Shown here: piece after piece, positions 40,133 through 48,564 of the stretch
How the letters are laid out: the number at the start of each line of letters is the position of its first letter
Position numbering within the stretch: the first letter of the stretch is position 1
DNA from: a virus
Virus record (IMG/VR): IMGVR_UViG_3300020153_000001
Coordinates: 1-64,000 of that record
Reading direction: 5' to 3' (one strand)
DNA: 64,000 bases
Notes under the pieces: model-generated
Told to the model about the DNA's origin: nothing
Databases searched by the model: none
The model's input: the letters and a program-made list of their open reading frames with translations, nothing else
Program-made: the position numbers and the translations under genes

Positions 40133-40904
40133 TTTTTGACTCCGGAGTCAAAATTTCAAAGTTCGGCACTAATTTGGCGCTTTCGAGAAGCTTCTTGTCA
40201 CCCCAGTTCCAACCCAGTCGGCTTATGCTGTCAGCCAGGACTTTATGCAGATTGTCGATTTCTGGTCTCTTCGCGTCATCTGACACGGCCGACAGGAACT
40301 TCTCGGCGTTTGTTTCGACAAGTCTATCGCTAAACGCTACCTTAACAGCTAGACGTCGCAGGGCAGTTTGCTTAAGGCATATCTTCCAGAAATCTTTACT
40401 CGAAACGCCGGACATTATCGAAGCATCATATATCACCTCGTCGATAACTTCCTTACCGCCGCAGAACGCAAAGAACTTCCATATAGCCTCCCTGGACGGC
40501 TTACCATCAATTACTTCTATAATGGGGTATATAAGCCGTTGGAATATGTAGCTGTGATTGTTCAACCTATCTCTTATATTATAAAACCAAGCTTCGTAAA
40601 ACCGCACGACGTCACTAGATGCGGATAGTCTGCTGGCTATATCGTTGTCAGACTGACCGGCTATAATCCTTGCCTCAATTTCCCACTTCACCGAAGCCAA
40701 CACTTCTTTGGAGTAAATGCTCTCAGCCGTACGCTGCTCAGAAGTTTGCTTGCCGCGCATGTAATCTATAGCTAAAAGCACATAATCATCGTTATCGTCG
40801 GTACGCGGCAATTCTGAATTGTCCTTGAGCGTTTGCGCACGGCGCCATCGCCAGTCCGGTGGTCGCCATATATCGGACTTGGTAAATTCGTGCTCTGATT
40901 TCAT
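40122..40904 (-). CDS. Helical protein with HTH-like segment
   Basis: 260 residues. WRPPDWRWRRA at the start is followed by an IAGQSDNDIASRLSASSDVVRFYEAWFYNIRDRL region, an HTH-type segment seen in regulators and in small-terminase-like proteins. The rest is helical. The last codons are read through palindrome copy 9 (EILTPESKNGS). GGAG lies upstream of the ATG at 40904, which shares one base with the preceding stop. Either a small terminase subunit or a virion protein; undecided. Confidence 0.6.
   Translation of the reverse strand: MKSEHEFTKSDIWRPPDWRWRRAQTLKDNSELPRTDDNDDYVLLAIDYMRGKQTSEQRTAESIYSKEVLASVKWEIEARIIAGQSDNDIASRLSASSDVVRFYEAWFYNIRDRLNNHSYIFQRLIYPIIEVIDGKPSREAIWKFFAFCGGKEVIDEVIYDASIMSGVSSKDFWKICLKQTALRRLAVKVAFSDRLVETNAEKFLSAVSDDAKRPEIDNLHKVLADSISRLGWNWGDKKLLESAKLVPNFEILTPESKNGS
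40134..40153. repeat. Genome-wide palindrome, copy 9, inside a gene end and containing a ribosome site
   Basis: Perfect TTTTGACTCCGGAGTCAAAA. It is translated as part of the gene at 40122-40904 and at the same time supplies GGAG, seven bases before the ATG at 40132. Confidence 0.95.
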
Positions 40905-41308
40905 TACATGATAGCTCCGCCAACGTGAATTACAAGCGACAAAGCAAACTTAGAGTTAGCCGGTATGTTGCTGCCAGCGGTTATCTTCAGAAACAATGTT
41001 CCGCCGGCAGCATCCCGACGGCTGACAACCGAATAAGCCGCCTCTCCGATATATTGAACAGGGGCAGAGGTTTGCGTGGGTATAACTTCGCAAATATGAT
41101 TATACGCCTGGTCCGTGCTAGAAGGTTGGGCGTCGTATAGATCCACTGCCGTTATTGTTGGCACTCCATCTGACTCTACCGCCAGCGAGAAGCGCTTGAT
41201 CAGCCCTTCGGCGGGCACGGGGATGGAAAATACCACTGAAGTAGCCTCTTGCGCTACAACTAGCGGATTTCCTGTAACAGTCGAACGTTTAATTTCGTGT
41301 ATTTTCAT
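40904..41308 (-). CDS. Small beta-rich protein, 134 aa
   Basis: Strands alternate regularly (ATSVVFSIPVPAEGLIKRFSLAVES, GTLFLKITAGSNIPANSKFALSLVIHVGG), consistent with a jelly-roll or Ig-type sandwich as in capsid or fibre decoration proteins. AGGATAAC lies before the ATG at 41308. It is encoded seven bases after the large virion gene. Decoration role possible but unproven. Confidence 0.6.
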   Translation of the reverse strand: MKIHEIKRSTVTGNPLVVAQEATSVVFSIPVPAEGLIKRFSLAVESDGVPTITAVDLYDAQPSSTDQAYNHICEVIPTQTSAPVQYIGEAAYSVVSRRDAAGGTLFLKITAGSNIPANSKFALSLVIHVGGAIM

Positions 41309-41314
41309 ATCTTG

Positions 41315-43555
41315 TTATCCTAACTCTCTAGCCGAACCAAATTCGCCAGTACCTTCATCGATATGCCGTGTCGTTGCAGTCTGCTGCTGCTCTTTTAGCA
41401 TTACGGCTAGCTTGCCTAATTGTTTGAATTGAGCAGAAAGCATATTCTTAATTCGTTCGACGTCGTATTGTCCGTAACGCTTCTCGAAATCGTCGCTATG
41501 CCAATAGAACGTAAATAGAATACGACCTAGCGCGTCGACGGCCTGTAATACGTCAGGTAAGTGCTTGTCTATGATTTCTCTGTCGTCTGCGATAGATAGA
41601 AGCGAAGACAAAGTAGTTGTGTCGAATACTTCTTTTTGGCCCGTTTGGGCTGCTTCTTGTACAGCCCTTACAAGTTCTGGATTTAACGGCTCATTAGCCC
41701 GACGTCGAACGGGCATAATCCCTTTCACGGAAGATACTGTCATCAGGTATCTTAGACCTGGCTTTGTAGGCACTTGGCTCCCAAAGAGCATATCAGGAAC
41801 GGTAGGGGGTTCTATCATTCCGGGGGCTGGTGTTAGCCTTGGATCAAGTGATATCTGCTCGGCTTGTTTCTCGATAATCCATCTCGTTCCTTGCCGCGTC
41901 GACTTATTTAGAACATCTTCTGCAGACTTTTCGCTAAGCCCATACACAATGAGCAGATCGCTTATTGCTTGCTTACGATCTTTATCTTCGCCGTTTATCG
42001 CGTAATGATCTTTGTTGAACTTGATAACAACGAGCTCGTCGAAATCTCCTTTTGCCACCCTCTTTTGGAGTATATCCGGTCTGCCAGTAAAGTTTAGTTT
42101 CTTGACCTTCTTGTAAGTTATTGGAACAGCTCTCGCGTCTGGCGGTACGAATATGCTATGAGCGCCGAACACAATATTACCGGTCGGCGTTTCTTTGATC
42201 TCAACAGGTTTGTCTTCCGCGCTGGCTCGCAAACCGATACTATGGCCGTCTCGTCCAGCATGTCCAGATACAACAACACGGATAACACTATTTTCTTTAT
42301 CTATAATAATGAATTCTTCATCGCCGAACGTCTTGTTAGTTATCTCTCGAATTATCCCTCTAGGCGTAATGCTGCGTTTTTCCAAGGCTTTATGGAACTT
42401 TTCATCTGGCTCTTTGCTATCGACCTGTACGAGTAGATCGTGCGGATGATAAACATATTTTTCGTCTTTATCGCCGAGAAATTCGACGTATATCCTGGTC
42501 GGTAGATCGCTATAGTACTTATTGGGATACGGTTCGGCAAAATCTACGGATCGAGATGTCGAGCAAAGCCGAGGCGGTACTCTGAACGGTATAACAAGCG
42601 CTCGATGGAACTTGCCATCTTCCCCGCACAGTACTTTGTATATGCCGGGCTCGCTCACGCCGGACTGAATCTGCTCTCGTAGCGTTATCTCAACGTCATC
42701 CGCCTTGGCATATTTCGAGAATGCTTTACGCTTGTCTATTATAAAATAGCCATTCTTTTTAAGCTTAATTTTATCTTCGACAGACAGCCTAGGATCATTA
42801 ATGTCATCTGTCGTTAGTACTTCAACTGCGGCAGTCTTTACTTGCTGACGTTTCGTAGGCTGATATAGTATCGATTGGCCGGCTTTGACAGACCCTTTGG
42901 CTATCTTTAGAAGCCTGTCCACGCCGAAACTCTTATATAGCTTAATAGCGGGCCAGGCCTCGCTAAGCTTTATAAATGCAGCAGCTATTTTTGGACTATT
43001 AGCAATAGCTCGCTCTAGGTTAACGCCTTTCAGTCTTGGCGGATTGTACCTAGCATACGCAATATCTGGCAAATAATTCGTTAACCAATCGGCACTAGCT
43101 GCCTTGGTCGGCAGAAAACGCAGAAAGTCCATGGTGGGCTGAATCGGCCGGATATTCTCCGACACAAGCGTGCCGAGCGGCATATGATGATGCATCATAA
43201 GATGGTCAATCCACTCCGGTATCTTCGGCACGAATATATTACCCTCTGCCAACCACAACAGCTCGTTGCCGACTAGCTCGCCTTTATTGAAAAAGAACGG
43301 CGCAAGAGCAAGCTTACCGCCGATATCAAGCCCCATTACACCAATGGCTTTTCTTTCGTCTTCGCTTTTCTCGATAACCTGGAACCCCAGCATCCGCTCT
43401 GACAGCTGAGGGAACTGATCTATCATCACGGCCATGACGAGATTCGAGAACGCCTTCTCAAACTCTGTCGAACTAGAAGTATCGTCGGCCTTTTTGATGC
43501 CGCGAAGACTGGCAAGTTTGCTTAAAACGGCCTTGCTGGCGAGATAGTTTTGCAT
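41315..43555 (-). CDS. Large virion-type protein, 746 aa
   Basis: The N-terminal region carries GKLALAPFFFNKGELVGNELLWL and a preceding LSERMLGFQVIE, a pattern I recall from structural proteins of large phages with their own RNA polymerase. The middle has alternating strands and helices (HPHDLLVQVDSKEPDEKFHKALE), and the C-terminus is helical and Gln-rich. No portal-specific motif is evident. ATG at 43555 follows GGAGCC. Probably a major particle component. Confidence 0.65.
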   Translation of the reverse strand: MQNYLASKAVLSKLASLRGIKKADDTSSSTEFEKAFSNLVMAVMIDQFPQLSERMLGFQVIEKSEDERKAIGVMGLDIGGKLALAPFFFNKGELVGNELLWLAEGNIFVPKIPEWIDHLMMHHHMPLGTLVSENIRPIQPTMDFLRFLPTKAASADWLTNYLPDIAYARYNPPRLKGVNLERAIANSPKIAAAFIKLSEAWPAIKLYKSFGVDRLLKIAKGSVKAGQSILYQPTKRQQVKTAAVEVLTTDDINDPRLSVEDKIKLKKNGYFIIDKRKAFSKYAKADDVEITLREQIQSGVSEPGIYKVLCGEDGKFHRALVIPFRVPPRLCSTSRSVDFAEPYPNKYYSDLPTRIYVEFLGDKDEKYVYHPHDLLVQVDSKEPDEKFHKALEKRSITPRGIIREITNKTFGDEEFIIIDKENSVIRVVVSGHAGRDGHSIGLRASAEDKPVEIKETPTGNIVFGAHSIFVPPDARAVPITYKKVKKLNFTGRPDILQKRVAKGDFDELVVIKFNKDHYAINGEDKDRKQAISDLLIVYGLSEKSAEDVLNKSTRQGTRWIIEKQAEQISLDPRLTPAPGMIEPPTVPDMLFGSQVPTKPGLRYLMTVSSVKGIMPVRRRANEPLNPELVRAVQEAAQTGQKEVFDTTTLSSLLSIADDREIIDKHLPDVLQAVDALGRILFTFYWHSDDFEKRYGQYDVERIKNMLSAQFKQLGKLAVMLKEQQQTATTRHIDEGTGEFGSARELG

Positions 43556-43575
43556 AACTAGGCTCCGTTTCGCCG

Positions 43576-44061
43576 TTATCGTCGAAAGACCGCTGATAAA
43601 ATACTAGCGACCGCGTAAAGTATGGATCCTAGAACGCCTAGTATGATTATGCCACTGGTAACAATCACATTAACGACGACGTTTACCACAACTCCACCTG
43701 CTTTGGCTGTGCGGCGGCTTCTTCCCTTCTTTCTAAAACTAAATATCGACAGCAAAAAATCTTTCACGCTGACTGCTGCATTATATAGAGCTAATAATGC
43801 AGACCTTAACGCATTCACTACAGAAAGACAGACCGCGCACAATAACGACTGAACGGCAAGAAATATGTCGTACAGGTGTAAGCTATCAATAGGCACTTCT
43901 GCTGGCGAATATCTGAGTTTGAACGTCGTGCTTCTACGCTCCTTGCCAAATATTTTGGCGAAAAGATTGTACACAGCGGTAAGAAGATATCCCGCCATAA
44001 CGCTCATAATTTCCACAAACGTCATAAGTTGCCTTTTAACCCTTTCCCAAGTTTCGTTCAT
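43576..44061 (-). CDS. Multi-span membrane protein, 161 aa
   Basis: Hydrophobic spans at about 12-38, 62-95 and 121-158, separated by basic loops (KERRSTTFKLR, FRKKGRSRRTAK). Positive loops would face the cytoplasm. AGGAGC upstream. It could take part in genome entry or lysis (holin-like size and charge), but with no lysin gene nearby this is open. It overlaps the gene at 44036 by 26 bases. Confidence 0.65.
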   Translation of the reverse strand: MNETWERVKRQLMTFVEIMSVMAGYLLTAVYNLFAKIFGKERRSTTFKLRYSPAEVPIDSLHLYDIFLAVQSLLCAVCLSVVNALRSALLALYNAAVSVKDFLLSIFSFRKKGRSRRTAKAGGVVVNVVVNVIVTSGIIILGVLGSILYAVASILSAVFRR

Positions 44062-44290
44062 TGTTTCTTTGCTCCTTTCGCTTATTTATGATATACTGCA
44101 GACACAGCCTGGCAAAATAATACGTCCTCCAGTTGCTTAGCTCGCCGGATTGATAAAAGTCGTTAACATCCTTGAGCAGCTCTTTAATCTGATCGTCGTC
44201 GAGACGCGAGAAGCGCTCGATCCCTTCAGGCTCAACAGCCCTGTCGTGGATGATCTTACCAAGCCTTGCTAGCTCTTCTATGTAATCCAT
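44036..44290 (-). CDS. Small helical protein, 84 aa
   Basis: Acidic helical N-terminus and a basic end (INKRKEQRNNERN). No family recognised. The 3' end overlaps the membrane protein gene, whose AGGAG ribosome site lies within it, so translation is likely coupled. The ATG at 44290 has only a weak AAGA upstream. Confidence 0.55.
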   Translation of the reverse strand: MDYIEELARLGKIIHDRAVEPEGIERFSRLDDDQIKELLKDVNDFYQSGELSNWRTYYFARLCLQYIINKRKEQRNNERNLGKG

Positions 44291-44355
44291 TCTTAAGATA
44301 TAGCACTGAAGATACGACGTTGGATGTTAGTTCCCGGACCGCTGCCGAAACACAT

Positions 44356-45213
44356 TTAAGCTACTTCCTCTTCAGACGATTCTTCAGGTTCCTCATCGAT
44401 CCGACGCCAGGGCGAATGCCAGATCAGAGGTGATCTCTTTCTACTTTTACGCCGTTCGCCCCACATAACATCAGCCGCAACGTCCGTCATCGTACCCATA
44501 AGTTCGTCCATATTTCTGGCAGTACCTCTAATGGGTTCCTGCCCCGGCGCACGGACCATATAGTTAAATCCACCGTCCGGATTTTGTGTAAATATATACG
44601 AAAACGGCTGGCCGGCGGGCGGCGGACCAAATGCATGGGGATAGTTGTACAAAAAGGTTATTGGACTAAGCACATACCACAGCCACGACCAGAAGCTCCA
44701 AGGATTGACGGGGGGATACCAACCTGGGTACCAACCTGGGTACCACCCCGGATACCAACCTGGGTACCACCCTGGATATACCTGCCCGGCGTATCCCCTC
44801 TGACTTTTCCTAGGCCTTCTACCTGGCGCACCGCCTTGTCTAGGCGGAGGAGTTGTACCGCCGCCTGGCGGAGGAGTTGTACCGCCGCCTGGTGGAGGAG
44901 TTGTACCACCGCCTGGTGGAGGAGTTGTACCGCCGCCTGGTGGAGGAGTTGTACCGCCGCCTGGTGGAGGAGTTGTACCGCCGCCTGGTGGAGGGGTCAT
45001 ACCAGCGCCCGGCGGAGGGGTAGGTCTAGCGCCCGGCGAGGCCATATAGTCCGGGCCTCCAAGTCGCTCTGAAAGGACTCGAGCCGCATGTGGCGACGCG
45101 CCGTATCCAATAAGTGTCTCATCGCTTACGTCGCCGATTTCGGCTAGCCTAGCAAGATCGTCTAACGGCGATTCGGCCGAAAGTTTTTCTAGTTTCTTAA
45201 TCAGTCGGTTCAT
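44356..45213 (-). CDS. Proline/glycine repeat protein with YPGW array
   Basis: 285 residues. A helical N-terminus (1-55) is followed by eight 8-residue repeats of the type TPPPGGGT (65-128), a short basic link, then five YPGW units (146-165). The C-terminal half contains a hydrophobic stretch WSFWSWLWYVLSPITFLYNYP and an acidic tail. Such an extended spacer with aromatic repeats and a membrane-like segment suggests a surface or ejection component. Function unknown. GGGAGACG precedes the ATG. It overlaps the upstream gene by 17 bases. Confidence 0.7.
   Translation of the reverse strand: MNRLIKKLEKLSAESPLDDLARLAEIGDVSDETLIGYGASPHAARVLSERLGGPDYMASPGARPTPPPGAGMTPPPGGGTTPPPGGGTTPPPGGGTTPPPGGGTTPPPGGGTTPPPGGGTTPPPRQGGAPGRRPRKSQRGYAGQVYPGWYPGWYPGWYPGWYPGWYPPVNPWSFWSWLWYVLSPITFLYNYPHAFGPPPAGQPFSYIFTQNPDGGFNYMVRAPGQEPIRGTARNMDELMGTMTDVAADVMWGERRKSRKRSPLIWHSPWRRIDEEPEESSEEEVA
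44719..44778 (-). repeat. 12-bp tandem repeat coding YPGW
   Basis: Five units of a 12-base repeat with core GGTACCCAGGTT-type sequence inside the gene at 44356-45213. Confidence 0.85.
44830..45021 (-). repeat. 24-bp tandem repeat coding TPPPGGGT
   Basis: Eight units of 24 bases; the six central ones are almost identical in DNA, so copy number probably changes by slippage or recombination. Confidence 0.9.
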
Positions 45214-45520
45214 CGTCGTCTCCCTTTTTATCTATCTCTATGCGAACGCCGTCTTTTGTTATCTCGGATATAAACTCGGCCATACTAGGCCCATGATATA
45301 CTAAGCGGTCATTTTCTATATTAACTTGTATAGAATTTTGGCTGTTTCGCTTTATCCCTCCTATAATATCCATTATAAATGAATCCGGTTTAGAATCTGA
45401 TACGCATTTCGATACAAAGACTACTCCCGACGCGATTTCAAAGGCCATTAATGGCTCGGACTCGTCTTTCCATATAACAACCAAAAACTCGTCATTAGTA
45501 GATGAGATCGTTATAAACAT
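45197..45520 (-). CDS. Small hypothetical protein, 107 aa
   Basis: Beta-rich start (MFITISSTNDEFLVVIWKDESEP) and an acidic C-terminus ending KKGDDDEPTD. AGGACAGG precedes the ATG. It lies between the 1000-aa protein and the repeat protein. No family recognised. Confidence 0.6.
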   Translation of the reverse strand: MFITISSTNDEFLVVIWKDESEPLMAFEIASGVVFVSKCVSDSKPDSFIMDIIGGIKRNSQNSIQVNIENDRLVYHGPSMAEFISEITKDGVRIEIDKKGDDDEPTD

Positions 45521-45540
45521 TGTCCTGTCCTATCGTGCTT

Positions 45541-48500
45541 TTAAGCGATAAGGTCAGTCTCTATACCAGCTAATGGTACGCTAGCCGTTCCAAAGGAATC
45601 ATTTCGTTTACCAGACTGGGCTATATTCTGACCTGGTGGGTTAACCTGAGGTGCTGTTCGAGTTGGAGGAACTCCCGACGATCTAGACGAGAGAGTACGC
45701 ACAAGAGGAGGAACTTCCTGAGTTGCAACTAGCGGCGGCTGGCTGCCGCCCGCAGAATATATAGACCGACGACCGGGAGCCGGCAACGATTGAACATTTT
45801 CGTCGAACGGAGCTGGAGGCTTATGGCCTTCAGATAATCGTTTTAGGGAAGAATACATTTGGTAGTAGCCTTCGCTTAACTTACCAGGAATATTCCGAAC
45901 ATCGCCGCTTAAGATTGCCCCAGCGACTCGGTGAATATAATCCATATTTCCTCCCGTACCGGACGCGAGCAACGCATAAACTACATCGCGGTATTCGATC
46001 TTACCGAGTTGATAGTCTCTCACAATCTTACTCACCACGTCTACAAACTCTGGTGTAAATCTACCCCTACCTACAGTGGCAAACTGCTTCCTAATTATAT
46101 ACGCGGAATAGTTCGCCAAGTCCTGCCGGGTAGGATTTTCTGGCAGCAAATACACGGGCGGACCATAGTCCGGTTGTGTCGTATCTGACTGAGACGCCGG
46201 CGGTCGGGTCGGACGCGTTTGTGCTACCGTAAATTCATCGTCCAATGACTCCCTTTGCCCGCGAAGAAACTCTCTTACACGCCGCCTTTCAGCTATTCCA
46301 GGATCTATAGGCACTCTATTTTCTCCAGCATATTGGCGATCACGCGACCTATCCCTGAACGGTAATGGTGTTCTTTTCTGTCTTTCTTCCCAGGCCTTTC
46401 TCCACCAGTCGTGTTCGTGGCCGAAGTTGCCGCCCGGGAATAATTCATCAACGTCTTTAGAAGCTCCCGGATACGCCGCGGATCTGCCGTGTAACATGAT
46501 GTCGTAGTCATCAAGAACTTTAGTACCACGGTTGGTGATCTGGTTATATGCTTCCTTGATCTTGTCCCATTCTTCCGGAGAGTAAATACTCTTTAGCTGA
46601 GCTACTAAATTTTCAACTGATGCCCTACCCTTTGGACCATGTCTAGCCTCGTGCCCTAGAGAACTTTGAATTTGCAACAGCCTTATCAGACCTATCGCAT
46701 TTCTGACGGAATGGCCGTCGACGTACTGATTACCGTTTTCGTCCTGTTTAGCAAAATGCCGGCTCGCAATACCTATAACGTCTGCTTTATCCCAAAACGT
46801 GTCATAGCCTAACCTGCGCCAGTTGTAGCTATCGCTCCACTGGTCCGCGATTTTTAGCGCGTCCTCAGAAACCTTTCCATACACAGTATCAATAACTCTG
46901 GTGTAGTCTTTATAATCCCGGTTCTTCATTACTTGGTTGTAATAGCTAGTCGCTTCCTTGTGTTTTTGCGCCGATTCCTCCAGCCTCTCATCTATGGTTT
47001 TTTGTACGGTCACTACTCTACCGTCCGGGAACACGGCAAACGTTCGACCGGTCTTTTCATCTTTGTATACGCCAGGCGATAAGCCCTTAGGCGGCGGCTG
47101 CTGCAAGACCTTGATGTGTGGTGGTATATTTTGTGCCGGTTCCCTTGCAGCTTGTTGTTGTTGCTGTTGTTGGTCAGCCTCCGGTTGTTGGTCAGCCTCC
47201 GGTCGCCGGTCAGTACGTCTAGTACGAGCCTCCTGCACTCCATCTTGCGTAAATCCTGGGGCTATGCTTAGGTTTGGCGCACGTTTAGACAGTTTACTAG
47301 CGTCAGCCTTGTCGACATATTGGTTTACGTGCGGCCTTGCCAGCAGCTGTCCAACAAGCACGTGACCTAGCGACGCTTTTTGGTCTTTCGGCAGAGACTG
47401 AAGTAGTGCTAAGTATGGCTCCAATGTATATAAAAGCTTACCATATTCGTCCTGCGGAAGCACATCGCTAAGTTCTTCCATCGAAATTCTGAGCTCATCG
47501 GCCAGCTTTCCAACGGTCATGTTGAGATCGACGGGCTGCTTCTCATTTATTAATTCGGCAAGTTTCAATATACCATCATATCGATCAAGCCCCCTTAAGA
47601 AGTTGATGATATCTATAATCGCCTTGAATGGAACTTTATCGTCGACGCTTTCAACATATTTCTGTTTTATAAAATGCGACACCATAAAATTAATCGCATC
47701 ATCGGGCACGTTGGCCGCTTTTGCTTTAGCGATTAACTCTCGCAGCGTTATTTCCGGCAGGTTTAACTCTATCCACGCGTCATTCACCGATTCTTGTGCT
47801 TGTTTCGTAAACGGAAGCAGCGCTGTCGCGATAGACGCAAGCTTACTATTGAGTCTGCGTAGATAAGTTTGCCTCACGTTATCCGAGAATTCTCCTCCGA
47901 AAATAACCTTGCAGGCTTCGTCTAACCGGCCTTGCTTGGCAGCGCCTTTAAGGTATGATCTTAAAAAATAGTACCACGTGCCAGAATCGACCTGTCTTGA
48001 CTCCTTTATTTGCTTAGCGAAAAAGTTCGCGGCTGTCGCTTCTGGCGAAGGAAGCGGAGTAGTACTGAGCTTTCTATATATCTCGTTAAAACGAGAATAT
48101 GGCGGCGGCTGGATGCCGAGTCTGCTTGCTAGTTGTTCTCCAATCTTGTCGGCAAGCGGTTGTAGTTGTGGATGGTGTGGATAGTATCGAGAAACTATCC
48201 CAAGGAACTTATCAACAAACTCTGGGGGCAGATTGTTGCCACTATATATCTCTGGATGTTTTCGGATAAGATCGCGAGCCTGCGCTACGAAATCCTCAGG
48301 AAACGCGCCCGGATTTATCCCTGATACTCGCAGCAGCGCTGCGGCGGCGGTTCTCTGAAAAAAGCTGCTTTCGGGGTTAAAGTAGTCCAAAATCGGCTTG
48401 ATCTCGTCTCTTTTAACAGGCGGAACTATAATCTTGTAGTACTTATGAATGTCGCCAGCGTCCGTCGATTCTTTAATAAGTGGTCGCGGGCAGTTAGATA

Positions 48501-48543
48501 AGTTATTGATAGCGTTATTGAGTCTGTTGACATATGCGGACAT
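45541..48543 (-). CDS. 1000-aa virion-cluster protein with HExxH motif
   Basis: The first 430 residues are helical; 440-475 is a Gln/Glu-rich linker with PEADQQ repeats and a seven-glutamine run. Residues 480-510 form a small beta hairpin domain (GVYKDEKTGRTFAVFPDGRVVTV). HEARH at 631-635 could be a zinc-protease centre, though I see no clear third ligand. The C-terminal 250 residues are Pro-rich. The ATG uses the GGAG of palindrome copy 10. It lies directly after the beta-prime C-part, so it may be delivered with the polymerase; this is inference. Confidence 0.65.
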   Translation of the reverse strand: MSAYVNRLNNAINNLSNCPRPLIKESTDAGDIHKYYKIIVPPVKRDEIKPILDYFNPESSFFQRTAAAALLRVSGINPGAFPEDFVAQARDLIRKHPEIYSGNNLPPEFVDKFLGIVSRYYPHHPQLQPLADKIGEQLASRLGIQPPPYSRFNEIYRKLSTTPLPSPEATAANFFAKQIKESRQVDSGTWYYFLRSYLKGAAKQGRLDEACKVIFGGEFSDNVRQTYLRRLNSKLASIATALLPFTKQAQESVNDAWIELNLPEITLRELIAKAKAANVPDDAINFMVSHFIKQKYVESVDDKVPFKAIIDIINFLRGLDRYDGILKLAELINEKQPVDLNMTVGKLADELRISMEELSDVLPQDEYGKLLYTLEPYLALLQSLPKDQKASLGHVLVGQLLARPHVNQYVDKADASKLSKRAPNLSIAPGFTQDGVQEARTRRTDRRPEADQQPEADQQQQQQQAAREPAQNIPPHIKVLQQPPPKGLSPGVYKDEKTGRTFAVFPDGRVVTVQKTIDERLEESAQKHKEATSYYNQVMKNRDYKDYTRVIDTVYGKVSEDALKIADQWSDSYNWRRLGYDTFWDKADVIGIASRHFAKQDENGNQYVDGHSVRNAIGLIRLLQIQSSLGHEARHGPKGRASVENLVAQLKSIYSPEEWDKIKEAYNQITNRGTKVLDDYDIMLHGRSAAYPGASKDVDELFPGGNFGHEHDWWRKAWEERQKRTPLPFRDRSRDRQYAGENRVPIDPGIAERRRVREFLRGQRESLDDEFTVAQTRPTRPPASQSDTTQPDYGPPVYLLPENPTRQDLANYSAYIIRKQFATVGRGRFTPEFVDVVSKIVRDYQLGKIEYRDVVYALLASGTGGNMDYIHRVAGAILSGDVRNIPGKLSEGYYQMYSSLKRLSEGHKPPAPFDENVQSLPAPGRRSIYSAGGSQPPLVATQEVPPLVRTLSSRSSGVPPTRTAPQVNPPGQNIAQSGKRNDSFGTASVPLAGIETDLIA

Positions 48544-48544
48544 T

Positions 48545-48564
48545 TTTTGACTCCGGAGTCAAAA
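48545..48564. repeat. Genome-wide palindrome, copy 10, containing a ribosome site
   Basis: Perfect TTTTGACTCCGGAGTCAAAA. The first TGA on the minus strand is the stop of the beta-prime C-part gene, and GGAG lies seven bases before the ATG at 48543. Confidence 0.95.

Noticed and set aside
44584-45072. Plus-strand frame of 162 codons
   Set aside because: Antisense of the TPPPGGGT and YPGW repeats; its repeats come only from the real gene.
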